Shown: piece by piece, positions 47,242 through 56,621 of the stretch
How the letters are laid out: every line of letters begins with the position of its first letter
Position numbering within the stretch: position 1 is the stretch's first letter
From: Bacteroides bouchesdurhonensis
GTDB lineage: Bacteria > Bacteroidota > Bacteroidia > Bacteroidales > Bacteroidaceae
NCBI RefSeq assembly: GCF_900155865.1
Contig: NZ_LT707006.1
Span: 3,078,577 to 3,142,576, forward strand
Reading direction: 5' to 3'
Length of the DNA: 64,000 nucleotides
Notes under the pieces: generated by a model
The model's database searches: none
The model's input: the letters and a program-made list of their open reading frames with translations, nothing else
Told to the model about the DNA's origin: nothing
Translations under genes and position numbers: made by a program

Positions 47242-50200
47242 TCAATGAAAGATATAACGAATACTAAACTGAACAGAATACGTAGAATTAAAATTCTTAT
47301 ACTGAGTATAAGTATCTGTCAATCTCTTACCACTACTCTTCTGGAATGTATAACCTTTGCCAGCTCCTGTTCCTTTTTCTCCATATGCATCATATGCCAA
47401 TAGGTTTGAACTATTCACTATCTTATATAATCCCCAATCAGAATTCAATAGATTCAAGAAATTCTTGATATCAACACCAAATTGAAGTGTATGACGTTTG
47501 CCACCTACATTCATGTAAAAATCTTGCATAAATTTCAAATCCAACTGATGATGCCAAGGCATAATAGCTCCACCACGTTCTACATATTGACCTTTGTGTT
47601 TCTTCAGATAACTATCCTGATTGATATATGCCCAAAAATCATCTTTCTGTTGCTCGGCTGTATATAGTTGGCCATCCATCTTATAATCATAATATTTTCC
47701 ATCCACACTATTCCTTGTCTTTTCAACAAATGCCCAATCGTTCAATTCTTCTCTGGATGCAGGAATATATAACAAATTGTTTGCACCACCGTCACCTACA
47801 ATATTACCTGCAAAAGTATATGAGTAACGAGAATAACCATAACCTCCGGCATACCCCATATTCATTCCTTCATAAATCAGAGACAATGAAGAGGCAAATT
47901 TTTTCGCATATTCTATACGATAACCTGCTGAAGCGACAACACGATTTGGAGAAACATAAGTACCATATCCCATTTCATGATCATTAATACCATTTACAGA
48001 ATAGGTATTTGTCTTATATGCAGAAGTAACCTGGTCGCCAATACCATCGTTATATGACTTAGCTTTTGAATAAGTATACGCAGCAGATAAATACAATCCA
48101 AAATCAAACGATTTAGCTAACTGAGCTGTGAAAGAATAATAGTAGGCTTTATGACCGCCATTTTCTATATAAAAAGCATTCTGTTTCGAGCCATTAACCC
48201 ATGATGGATCAGAGTACTTTGTATATACATTTCGAGTATCATTAGGGCTGAAAGTTTTCGTAGATTCTGAAGGCTTATATACTTTATTAGAGATGACTGC
48301 AGGATTAATATCCTTATTAAATATACCTTCTATAGAGAAATCAATGTCACCCGGAAGTTTAGCATCAAAAGCTAAAGATGTCTTCCACGTTGATGGCATC
48401 TTCAAATCTTTATCTATAATAGTCGGATCAATGGGTGCCACAATATCTGTTGTTCTGCCATTCGGATACAATTCATTTAACACCCCAGATACAGAAGGCT
48501 GAAAATGAGGCTTCAAAGTAGCCACATTTACATCTGAATATTTATATTGATACTGACCAACATTTGAATTACCCACTGCAGAAACCAACCATACAAATGG
48601 TAAACGACCAACATAAATACCTGTACCTCCACGTAGAACAAACTTACGTTCTCCTGTGATATCCCAATTAAATCCAACACGTGGAGAAACTGAAATCTTC
48701 GCCGATGGCACCTGGTCTGTAGAATAGCTTACTCCACCAAAATCATATTTTGCAAAATCTTCATTATAGTTATTCTTTAATGAAGGATATTTAGGTAATT
48801 CAAAACGTATACCTGCCATCAACTTAAAGTTATCACTAATATTCATCTGATCTTGTACATACAAAGAATATTGCAATGTTTTCATTTGAGCCTTAAATTG
48901 GCTATAGTCAGCTGCATTGGAATGTGTAATAGCAAATGCAGAAGGTAGTTCGTTATTCTTGAAACTTTCCCAAGAATTGAATACATAGAATCCATTACCT
49001 GCTTGTTGGAAACCGTTGGTCGCTTTATTATATTCGAATTGGAAACCAGCTAAGAAATTATGGATACCTGTAGTATAAGAAATCTCATCAGTAGCTACAA
49101 ATGTTTTTGCTTGAGCCAAGTTTCCCGGAGAGAAAACATCAGGACCAATACGTGCATACACAGCACCATCTTTCAAGATATCAACAGTTGGAAAATCTAC
49201 TGCGCCATTATAACTTCTTGGTTCATCCTGGAAAGAATATGTCACACGTGTCATGTTATTCAATCTGCCATCCAACCATTTAGAGTTCCATTCGGAAGCG
49301 TATGACGTAAAGTTGTACTCTTTAAAATAGCGAGAATTCTCAAAATATAAAGCACCATTACTAAGGACAGTACCTGAACCTTTTGAAATATTATCTACTG
49401 TTCCTCCAGGATAAATATCTGACGCATACAGAGGTGATGTTGAGGATGTAGGACCACTATTATCTTTCGAATGAGCACGAGTAAAACGGAAATTCAATTT
49501 ATTATTATCATTGATATTCCAGTCTAAACGAGCTACGACTTTATAAGCGGGAGTTTTAATAGAATATCCTTGATAACGTCCCGGATCATAACCGTACTTA
49601 TTTATAAAATAATCTCGAATTTCATTCATATCCGATACAGTCGGACGATTAATATTAACCGTATTAGCTCCCCAATCATCTGTACTATTGATACGTGCTT
49701 TGCTAGCAGGACCTGCTGTTACATTATCTTCATATTCCCCATTCACAAAGAAGAATAGTTTATTCTTAATGATAGCACCTCCCAAACTAGCACCATAAGT
49801 ATAATATTGAGATTTTTCACGAACCAACTCTAAATCACCTACTTTATTACCTTTCAAGTTCTCATTATTTAAAAAGGTATAGGCAGTTCCATAGAAATCA
49901 TTTGTACCACTCTTAGTAACTGCATTGATTGCTCCACCAATAAATCCGCTTTGACGAACATCAAATGGAGTAACAGATACAGCAATCTGTTCCAAAGCAT
50001 CCAAAGAAATAGGAGATCCACCACCCGGCAAGTTAGAACCGATACCAAAAGTATTGCTAAAAGCAGCACCATCCACTGTTACATAAGACTGACGATAGTT
50101 ACCACCACCTACAGCAAAACCATTTCCTGTATTTGCTCCCTGAGGAGTCAAACGCATAACGTCATTCATACTACGACTTACAGTAGGAAGCATTGCTATT

Positions 50201-50628
50201 TGTGCTTCTCCAATATTAGTAATAGCACCTGCACGATCGCTCTTCATATTACTATTTCTTGTAGCAGTAACTACAATTTCATCCAATAATTCTGAACTTT
50301 CCTTCAAAGATACATTCAGTACATAATTTTCTCCCAAAGATAGATTAATTCCATTGTAAATAGCAGTCTGATAACCTACATAAGAGATTTCAACTTTGTA
50401 GGGTCCTCCCGTACGCATACCTTGAAGATTAAACTGTCCACTGACATTGGTCACAGTTCCATAACGTGTTCCAGAAGGCTCATGGATAGCAGTAATTGTT
50501 GCTCCAATAATCGGTTCATCTTGTGCTGTCACTTTACCGCTCATGCTAGCAGTTGTAACCTGCGCACTCATCGTAGCAGTAATTAGCAACATTACTACTA
50601 CAAGAAAAGATCGCATTTCTTTTAACAT
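47242..50628 (-). CDS. TonB-dependent outer-membrane receptor, Oar-like
   Basis: 1128 residues. Signal peptide (1-22, ending MSAQ), a carboxypeptidase-regulatory-like beta-sandwich (about 25-112), a plug domain beginning LLDEIVVTATRN (about 115-235), then a long 22-strand-type barrel. This layout matches Oar-type receptors rather than SusC, whose usual SusD lipoprotein partner is absent here. The C-terminus has alternating residues and ends SIRYIFH. The substrate is unknown; related proteins import or export peptides and glycans. It is transcribed alone with a -7 box 48 bases upstream. Confidence 0.88.
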   Translation of the reverse strand: MLKEMRSFLVVVMLLITATMSAQVTTASMSGKVTAQDEPIIGATITAIHEPSGTRYGTVTNVSGQFNLQGMRTGGPYKVEISYVGYQTAIYNGINLSLGENYVLNVSLKESSELLDEIVVTATRNSNMKSDRAGAITNIGEAQIAMLPTVSRSMNDVMRLTPQGANTGNGFAVGGGNYRQSYVTVDGAAFSNTFGIGSNLPGGGSPISLDALEQIAVSVTPFDVRQSGFIGGAINAVTKSGTNDFYGTAYTFLNNENLKGNKVGDLELVREKSQYYTYGASLGGAIIKNKLFFFVNGEYEDNVTAGPASKARINSTDDWGANTVNINRPTVSDMNEIRDYFINKYGYDPGRYQGYSIKTPAYKVVARLDWNINDNNKLNFRFTRAHSKDNSGPTSSTSPLYASDIYPGGTVDNISKGSGTVLSNGALYFENSRYFKEYNFTSYASEWNSKWLDGRLNNMTRVTYSFQDEPRSYNGAVDFPTVDILKDGAVYARIGPDVFSPGNLAQAKTFVATDEISYTTGIHNFLAGFQFEYNKATNGFQQAGNGFYVFNSWESFKNNELPSAFAITHSNAADYSQFKAQMKTLQYSLYVQDQMNISDNFKLMAGIRFELPKYPSLKNNYNEDFAKYDFGGVSYSTDQVPSAKISVSPRVGFNWDITGERKFVLRGGTGIYVGRLPFVWLVSAVGNSNVGQYQYKYSDVNVATLKPHFQPSVSGVLNELYPNGRTTDIVAPIDPTIIDKDLKMPSTWKTSLAFDAKLPGDIDFSIEGIFNKDINPAVISNKVYKPSESTKTFSPNDTRNVYTKYSDPSWVNGSKQNAFYIENGGHKAYYYSFTAQLAKSFDFGLYLSAAYTYSKAKSYNDGIGDQVTSAYKTNTYSVNGINDHEMGYGTYVSPNRVVASAGYRIEYAKKFASSLSLIYEGMNMGYAGGYGYSRYSYTFAGNIVGDGGANNLLYIPASREELNDWAFVEKTRNSVDGKYYDYKMDGQLYTAEQQKDDFWAYINQDSYLKKHKGQYVERGGAIMPWHHQLDLKFMQDFYMNVGGKRHTLQFGVDIKNFLNLLNSDWGLYKIVNSSNLLAYDAYGEKGTGAGKGYTFQKSSGKRLTDTYTQYKNFNSTYSVQFSIRYIFH

Positions 50629-50676
50629 AATGTAATTGATTAGTTTTACTAATTGTTTTGTTCATTAAATTGAGTA

Positions 50677-50684
50677 CAAAGATA
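50677..50684 (-). promoter_or_regulatory. Promoter -7 box of TonB receptor
   Basis: TATCTTTG on the minus strand, a TAnnTTTG match, 48 bases upstream of the start codon. Confidence 0.55.
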
Positions 50685-50764
50685 ATTAATATTATTTAGA
50701 TTTACGTTACATTTGCAATACAATAATTTAAGAGAGATAAACATTTCTATGTGAACAAAATAAA

Positions 50765-50794
50765 AAAGCCCCTACACGTATTTGTAGAGGCTTT
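50765..50794 (-). terminator. Terminator of ettA
   Basis: AAAGCC-CCTACA (50765-50776) pairs with TGTAG-AGGCTTT (50783-50794) with one mismatch and a 6-base loop; the minus strand continues TTTATTTTG after the stem. It lies 48 bases after the ettA stop. Confidence 0.8.
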
Positions 50795-50842
50795 ATACTG
50801 AAACACAAAAGATTGTCGTATTTTCCTGACTATTACAGCATG

Positions 50843-52531
50843 TTAATCATTCATTAACTTTCTATAACGAACACGCTTCGGTTCTTCATTACCTAAGCGC
50901 TTCATCTTGTTTTCTTCATATTCCGAATATGATCCTTCAAAATAGAATACATTCGAATCTCCTTCAAAAGCTAGAATATGTGTACAAATACGGTCAAGGA
51001 ACCACCGGTCATGAGAAATAACAACTGCGCAACCTGCAAAATCCTCCAAACCTTCCTCAAGTGCTCGTAACGTATTTACGTCTATATCATTGGTAGGTTC
51101 GTCAAGTAATAGTACATTACCTTCTTCCTTCAAAGCCATAGCCAGATGCAAACGATTTCTCTCACCACCTGAAAGTACGCCACAAAGCTTTTCCTGATCT
51201 GCTCCTGCAAAATTGAAACGAGAAAGATATGCACGTGCATTGATATCACGTCCTCCCATACGAATCAATTCATTTCCACCGGAAATCACCTGATAAACAC
51301 TTTTATTCGGATCAATATCTTTATGCTGTTGATCTACATAAGCTACCTTTACAGTTTCTCCCACTTCGAACTCACCTTTGTCTACTGTTTCCATTCCCAT
51401 AATCAAGCGGAATAAAGTAGTTTTTCCTGCACCATTCGGACCGATTACTCCAACAATACCATTAGGAGGAAGCATAAAATTCAAATCGTCAAACAACAAT
51501 TTATCGCCATATGCCTTCGCTACATGTTTAGCTTCAATTACCTTATTACCCAAACGCGGACCATTCGGAATAAAGATTTCCAACTTCTCTTCTTTCTCTT
51601 TTACATCCTCATTCAATAATTTATCGTATGAATTAAGACGAGCTTTTCCTTTTGCCTGACGAGCTTTCGGGGCCATGCGTACCCATTCCAACTCGCGTTC
51701 CAACGTTTTACGACGCTTAGTGACAGTTTTTTCTTCCATCTCCATACGTTTGGTCTTTTGTTCTAACCAAGAAGAGTAGTTTCCTTTCCATGGAATACCT
51801 TCTCCCCTATCCAGTTCAAGAATCCATCCGGCTACGTGGTCTAGAAAATAACGGTCATGTGTCACGGCAATTACTGTACCCTCATATTGCTGCAAATGCT
51901 GCTCAAGCCAATCAATAGATTCAGCATCCAAATGGTTGGTTGGCTCATCAAGCAGCAGAACATCTGGCTTCTGCAACAGCAAGCGACAAAGAGCCACCCG
52001 GCGACGTTCACCTCCGGAAAGATTCTCTACCAACTGCTCTTCAGGCGGACAACGAAGTGCATCCATTGCACGTTCCAATTTGCTATCCAAATTCCAAGCA
52101 TCGGTAGCATCAATAATATCCTGCAATTCCCCTTGACGTGTAAATAGAGCATCCATTTTATCTTGATCTTCATAGTACTCAGGTAAACCAAATTTTTGAT
52201 TGATTTCTTCGTATTCCGCCAGTGCATCAACAATTGGTTGTACACCTTCCATTACTATCTCTTTTACAGTTTTAGTATTGTCCAGATATGGTTCTTGCGC
52301 CAAATACCCTACAGAATATCCTGGAGAGAACACAACTTCTCCTTGATAGGATTTCTCCAAACCTGCAATAATCTTTAATAACGTAGATTTACCAGAACCA
52401 TTCAGACCAATAATACCGATCTTCGCTCCATAAAAAAACGACAGGTAAATGTCTTTCAGCACATTTTTATTTGGTTGGAAAGCTTTGCTCACTCCCACCA
52501 TTGAGAAGATAATTTTTTTATCGTCAGCCAT
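50843..52531 (-). CDS. ettA: Energy-dependent translational throttle protein EttA (ABC-F)
   Basis: Soluble ABC-F ATPase that binds the ribosomal E site and gates entry into elongation according to ADP/ATP ratio. 562 residues. Two ATPase domains: Walker A GLNGSGKST (42-50) and GPNGAGKTT (364-372), signatures LSGGERRRVA (171-180) and LSGGERNRLHLA. The long charged inter-domain linker (about 255-320) is the ABC-F P-site tRNA interaction motif, and the first domain includes the EttA arm (about 95-150). Divergent from tRNA-Lys with a -7 box 31 bases upstream. Confidence 0.95.
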   Translation of the reverse strand: MADDKKIIFSMVGVSKAFQPNKNVLKDIYLSFFYGAKIGIIGLNGSGKSTLLKIIAGLEKSYQGEVVFSPGYSVGYLAQEPYLDNTKTVKEIVMEGVQPIVDALAEYEEINQKFGLPEYYEDQDKMDALFTRQGELQDIIDATDAWNLDSKLERAMDALRCPPEEQLVENLSGGERRRVALCRLLLQKPDVLLLDEPTNHLDAESIDWLEQHLQQYEGTVIAVTHDRYFLDHVAGWILELDRGEGIPWKGNYSSWLEQKTKRMEMEEKTVTKRRKTLERELEWVRMAPKARQAKGKARLNSYDKLLNEDVKEKEEKLEIFIPNGPRLGNKVIEAKHVAKAYGDKLLFDDLNFMLPPNGIVGVIGPNGAGKTTLFRLIMGMETVDKGEFEVGETVKVAYVDQQHKDIDPNKSVYQVISGGNELIRMGGRDINARAYLSRFNFAGADQEKLCGVLSGGERNRLHLAMALKEEGNVLLLDEPTNDIDVNTLRALEEGLEDFAGCAVVISHDRWFLDRICTHILAFEGDSNVFYFEGSYSEYEENKMKRLGNEEPKRVRYRKLMND

Positions 52532-52562
52532 ATATTATTATTGTATATTGTTGATAATTGCA

Positions 52563-52570
52563 CAAAGGTA
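52563..52570 (-). promoter_or_regulatory. Promoter -7 box of ettA
   Basis: TACCTTTG on the minus strand, 31 bases before the ettA ATG and 43 bases from the oppositely directed tRNA-Lys -7 box. Confidence 0.55.
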
Positions 52571-52589
52571 ATAAAAATGTTTGAAATGC

Positions 52590-52620
52590 TTTGGAGTTCT
52601 AAAAAAATGTTCTACCTTTG
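52590..52620 (+). promoter_or_regulatory. tRNA-Lys promoter with -33 and -7 boxes
   Basis: TTTG (52590-52593), exactly 19 bases, then TACCTTTG (52613-52620): a perfect match to the Bacteroides consensus TTTG-N19-TAnnTTTG. It lies 33 bases upstream of the mature tRNA end. Confidence 0.8.
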
Positions 52621-52653
52621 CACCCGCATTTCGAAAGAGTAAGCAAAAGGATT

Positions 52654-52726
52654 GATTCGCTAGCTCAGCAGGTAGAGCACAACACTTTTAATGTTGGGGT
52701 CCTGGGTTCGAGCCCCAGGCGGATCA
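52654..52726 (+). tRNA. tRNA-Lys (anticodon TTT)
   Basis: 73-base cloverleaf read by eye. Acceptor GATTCGC (52654-52660) pairs with GCGGATC (52719-52725), discriminator A52726. D arm GCTC/GAGC, anticodon stem CAACA/TGTTG with loop CTTTTAA giving anticodon TTT, T arm CTGGG/CCCAG with TTCGAGC loop. The 3' CCA is not encoded. All stems are intact apart from one G-U pair in the acceptor. Confidence 0.97.
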
Positions 52727-52744
52727 CTTCTAAAAGATTGAAAA

Positions 52745-52780
52745 ATAAGCGGTTATCTAAAACAGATAATCGCTTTATTT
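52745..52780 (+). terminator. Terminator after tRNA-Lys
   Basis: AAGCGGTTATCT pairs with AGATAATCGCTT (one G-T pair) around AAAAC, followed by TATTTTTTAT. It lies about 20 bases after the tRNA. Confidence 0.8.
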
Positions 52781-52848
52781 TTTATATACATTAATATACA
52801 CTTCAGTTTGATGAAGACAAATGAATGAGCAGAATCTTTCAGTAAGTA

Positions 52849-54819
52849 CTATAATTGCCGATACAGTATAAGAGCCGAAGAAGGTGTCACTCCGATATTT
52901 CCTCCATGCAAATGCTCCTGACCGTCTAAGTCAATTCGCCCATCGCGACAAACTACAGTCCAATCCTGTTCCGGAATATTAAATTCTGTCTGATGCCGAT
53001 TTCCATTGTAAGCTACTAGAATTTCTTTCCACTCATCTCCGTTCGCATATTCACCTAACGTATAGGCTATTACACCAGAATCACCCGTATCCATAAAATG
53101 AAGATACTGTTGTAACCCCTCTACTGTTGGAATACGGAAAGCGGGATGCGCTTTACGAAGCATAATCAACCCTCTTATATAATCAAACACATCACGATTC
53201 TTAGCTTTGAATGCCCAATCAATCTGGTTGATGGCATCCGGTGATTTAAAACTATTCGGCTCCCCCTGTTTGTCCTGCATGATTTCGTCACCTCCACGAA
53301 TGAACGGAATTCCTTGGGATGTTAATAGCACAGTATGCACCAACTTGACAATAGGAACCAACTCATCGGCTGCCTGCTCACCATGAACTGACAGTTTCAG
53401 TTTATCCACCAAAGTATATCCATCATGACAGGATACGAAATTAATCATTTGTGAAGGAGCAGCCGCATATGGGGCATCGCAATAAAGTAATCCATCATAA
53501 ACTACTTGCGGATGCTGTGTACCACCGACAATACCGTATTTCACCGGCTCAAAATGTCCATTTATATTTCCAGAGGCATATCCGGGCTCCTGTTCATCAA
53601 AAGTACTTCCTTTCAAACCATCACGAAATTCGTCATTAAACACGGCAATACCTTCCATCTGACCGACATTTTCTTTTATCGCCCGTTTTTCCGGTGGTAG
53701 AGGAGAATCAGCAGCAAGCCATCCTTCGCCATATATAAAAATAGTAGGATCAATCTTCAGCAACTCTTCTCTCAAACAATTCATTGTCTCAATATCATGT
53801 ATCCCCATAAGGTCGAAACGAAATCCGTCAATATGATATTCATTAGCCCAAAACTTAACAGATTCAATAATGTAGTGTCGTACCATATCTCGTTCTGAAG
53901 CTGTTTCATTTCCACAACCAGAAGCATCCGAATATGATCCATCCGGGTTCTGCCTGTAAAAATAATCCGGAACCGTCAGATTAAAGTTCGAATATTTAGT
54001 AGAAGCAGTATGATTATATACCACATCGAGAACGATACGAAAACCGTTTTGATGAAGGCTCTGGACCATTTTTTTGAATTCACGAATACGGATAACAGGA
54101 TCAGACGGATTACTAGAATAACTTCCGTCAGGTACATTATAGTTTTTCGGATCATATCCCCAATTGTAGTTATTTTCCTCCAATTTTGTTTCATCAACTG
54201 TTGCAAAATCGAAAGAAGGCAGAATATGAATATGCGTCACGCCAAGTTCTTTTAAATGATCCAAACCGGTAGCTTCTCCTTCAACAGATTTAGTTCCGGT
54301 TTCAGTCAGAGCCAGAAACTTTCCTTTATTTTCAATACCCGAATTAGGATCAATACTAAAATCTCGGTGATGCAATTCATAGAGAATGATGTCGGAATAC
54401 ATTTTCAATTCAGGTGCTCTGTCCGATTCCCAGCCTTCCGGGTTCGTTTCATTCCAGTCGATTACGGCACCGCGACAACCATTAACACCAACTGCTTTTG
54501 CCCAAATACCAGGTGTCTCATCCAGCCAATTTCCATCTTTTTCTATCTGGAAAGTATAGAAATAACCTTTCAGATCACGATTTAACTCAATACGCCATGT
54601 GCCATCATCGGCCATATCCATTTCCAATTGTTCCTCTACATCTCCTTCTTGACCTGATAAATACAGATTCAGTCTAGCTCTATTTGCAGAAGGTGCCCAC
54701 AGAGTAAAAATTGATTTCTCAGGTGTGTACACTAACTCCAAATCACTTCCATAATAACATGGATATTTGTCAAACGAATCCAATTGTTCTGCAGACGGAT
54801 GATTCTTTATCTTTTCCAT
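52849..54819 (-). CDS. pulA: Type I pullulanase, cytoplasmic
   Basis: Hydrolyses alpha-1,6 branches of pullulan, glycogen and limit dextrins. 656 residues. N-terminal CBM48-like domain (about 25-125), then the GH13 subfamily 14 barrel with YNWGYDPKNYNVPDGSYS, region I DVVYNHT, region II GFRFDLMGI (nucleophile Asp336), region III GEGW (acid/base Glu365) and CHDG with Asp466. There is no signal peptide, so it acts on internal glycogen or imported oligosaccharides. It is divergent from the cytoplasmic alpha-amylase, 268 bases away, an arrangement that suggests joint use. Confidence 0.93.
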   Translation of the reverse strand: MEKIKNHPSAEQLDSFDKYPCYYGSDLELVYTPEKSIFTLWAPSANRARLNLYLSGQEGDVEEQLEMDMADDGTWRIELNRDLKGYFYTFQIEKDGNWLDETPGIWAKAVGVNGCRGAVIDWNETNPEGWESDRAPELKMYSDIILYELHHRDFSIDPNSGIENKGKFLALTETGTKSVEGEATGLDHLKELGVTHIHILPSFDFATVDETKLEENNYNWGYDPKNYNVPDGSYSSNPSDPVIRIREFKKMVQSLHQNGFRIVLDVVYNHTASTKYSNFNLTVPDYFYRQNPDGSYSDASGCGNETASERDMVRHYIIESVKFWANEYHIDGFRFDLMGIHDIETMNCLREELLKIDPTIFIYGEGWLAADSPLPPEKRAIKENVGQMEGIAVFNDEFRDGLKGSTFDEQEPGYASGNINGHFEPVKYGIVGGTQHPQVVYDGLLYCDAPYAAAPSQMINFVSCHDGYTLVDKLKLSVHGEQAADELVPIVKLVHTVLLTSQGIPFIRGGDEIMQDKQGEPNSFKSPDAINQIDWAFKAKNRDVFDYIRGLIMLRKAHPAFRIPTVEGLQQYLHFMDTGDSGVIAYTLGEYANGDEWKEILVAYNGNRHQTEFNIPEQDWTVVCRDGRIDLDGQEHLHGGNIGVTPSSALILYRQL

Positions 54820-55087
54820 TTATTAAATTAATTTAATCCCATAAAAATTGGTTTACTTTCCAAAACAAACAAGTTTGAATGTTTTGTTTTTCTATTATAA
54901 CAACGTAAAAGACAAAATAATCGTTATCAAATCAAATAAATATGAATATAAAAGGAATAGTTAAGATAAATTTTAATTAAAAAGGCAAATATGCCATATC
55001 TTATAAAAAAATAAAGTAAACATGCAAATACAAGAACTTTACTATTGACATTTTTGTTAGGCTTTAATTATTAAAAATTTTAGAGTT
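54820..55087. promoter_or_regulatory. Divergent control region of pullulanase and amylase
   Basis: 268 AT-rich bases separating the two divergent starch-debranching genes. I find no perfect TAnnTTTG box on either strand; the nearest on the plus strand is TAGGCTTTA at 55058. No strong inverted repeat is visible. Confidence 0.35.
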
Positions 55088-56533
55088 ATGGAAAATGGTG
55101 TAATGATGCAGTATTTTGAATGGAATCTGCCAAATGATGGAAATTTATGGAAACAATTAAAAGAGGATGCATCGCATTTACATGATATCGGTGTAACTGC
55201 TGTCTGGATTCCTCCCGCCTACAAAGCCGATGAACAACAGGACGAAGGTTATGCGACCTATGATTTGTATGACTTGGGCGAATTTGAGCAGAAAGGAACC
55301 ATAAGAACAAAATATGGAACGAAAGATGAACTGAAAGAAATGATTGATGAATTACATAAAAATCATATTTCAGTCTATCTAGATGTAGTATTGAACCATA
55401 AAGCGGGAGGCGATTTCACCGAAAAGTTTATGGTGGTGGAAGTAGATCCGAATGATAGGGAAAAAGCATTAGGAAAACCTTATGAGATACAGGGATGGAC
55501 CGGATATAGTTTTCATGGACGTAAGGATAAATATTCTGATTTCAAATGGCATTTTTACCACTTCTCTGGAACAGGTTTTGATGATGCTCAAAAACGAAGC
55601 GGCATTTTCCAAATACAGGGAGAGGGAAAATCGTGGAGCACAGGTGTAGATAATGAAAACGGAAACTACGATTTCTTGTTATGTAATGATATCGATTTGG
55701 ATCATCCGGAGGTCATTACCGAACTGAACAGATGGGGTAAATGGGTTTCTAATGAGCTGAACCTTGACGGGATGCGCTTAGATGCCATCAAGCACATGAA
55801 GAACAAATTTATCGCACAATTCCTGGATGCAGTGAGAAGCGAGAAAGGTGATGCATTTTATGCGGTAGGAGAATATTGGAACGGTGACCTGGAAACACTT
55901 GATGCCTATGTAGAATCTGTAGGTCATAAAGTCAATTTATTCGATGTTCCGTTACATTATAATATGTTTCAGGCATCGAAAGAAGGAAAAAACTATGATT
56001 TACAGAATATCCTGAAAAATACCCTGACTGAACATCATTGCGACTTAGCCGTTACCTTTGTCGATAATCACGATTCGCAATCAGGAAGCTCTCTTGAGTC
56101 ACAAATCGAAGATTGGTTTAAACCATTGGCTTATGGACTGATTTTGCTGATGAAAGATGGTTATCCCTGCATTTTCTATGGAGATTATTACGGCATTAAA
56201 GGAGAAAAGTCGCCTCATACTAAAATTATTGATATACTATTGGACGCAAGGCAAAAATATGCTTATGGCGAGCAGATAGATTATTTTGACCATCCTTCAA
56301 CTGTAGGCTTTATCCGTACGGGAGATGAAGAACATTCTGGTTCCGGATTGGTTTTCTTAATGTCTAATGATGAAGCGGGCAGTAAAATGATGAGTTTAGG
56401 TGAAAAACATAAAAACGAAGTGTGGCATGAAATAACCGGAAGCATTCAGAAAGAAGTTACTTTGGATGAAGAAGGTAACGGAGAATTTTCTGTTGAATCT
56501 CGTAATATAGCTGTTTGGATAAGAAAAAATTGA
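55088..56533 (+). CDS. Cytoplasmic alpha-amylase (GH13_5)
   Basis: Hydrolyses internal alpha-1,4 links of glycogen and maltodextrins. 481 residues, starting MENGVMMQYFEWNLPNDG with no signal peptide, as in the cytoplasmic GH13 subfamily 5 enzymes. Regions: I DVVLNHKAGGD, II GMRLDAIKHM (nucleophile Asp232), III VGEYW (acid/base Glu262), IV FVDNHDSQ (Asp329). Divergent from pullulanase; together they could break down stored glycogen. Confidence 0.93.
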   Translation: MENGVMMQYFEWNLPNDGNLWKQLKEDASHLHDIGVTAVWIPPAYKADEQQDEGYATYDLYDLGEFEQKGTIRTKYGTKDELKEMIDELHKNHISVYLDVVLNHKAGGDFTEKFMVVEVDPNDREKALGKPYEIQGWTGYSFHGRKDKYSDFKWHFYHFSGTGFDDAQKRSGIFQIQGEGKSWSTGVDNENGNYDFLLCNDIDLDHPEVITELNRWGKWVSNELNLDGMRLDAIKHMKNKFIAQFLDAVRSEKGDAFYAVGEYWNGDLETLDAYVESVGHKVNLFDVPLHYNMFQASKEGKNYDLQNILKNTLTEHHCDLAVTFVDNHDSQSGSSLESQIEDWFKPLAYGLILLMKDGYPCIFYGDYYGIKGEKSPHTKIIDILLDARQKYAYGEQIDYFDHPSTVGFIRTGDEEHSGSGLVFLMSNDEAGSKMMSLGEKHKNEVWHEITGSIQKEVTLDEEGNGEFSVESRNIAVWIRKN

Positions 56534-56550
56534 GTATTGATATATTCAAT

Positions 56551-56597
56551 AAATTATGAAGGTGCTATTTACATTTGCAAAACTGCATCTTCATAAT
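56551..56597. terminator. Hairpin between amylase and mscS-like gene
   Basis: AATTATGAAGGTGC (56551-56564) pairs with GCATCTTCATAATT (56584-56597) with one G-T pair and a 19-base loop, 18 bases after the amylase stop and 25 before the converging channel gene stop. Confidence 0.6.
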
Positions 56598-56621
56598 TTA
56601 TTTGTACCTACTCATGGACTT

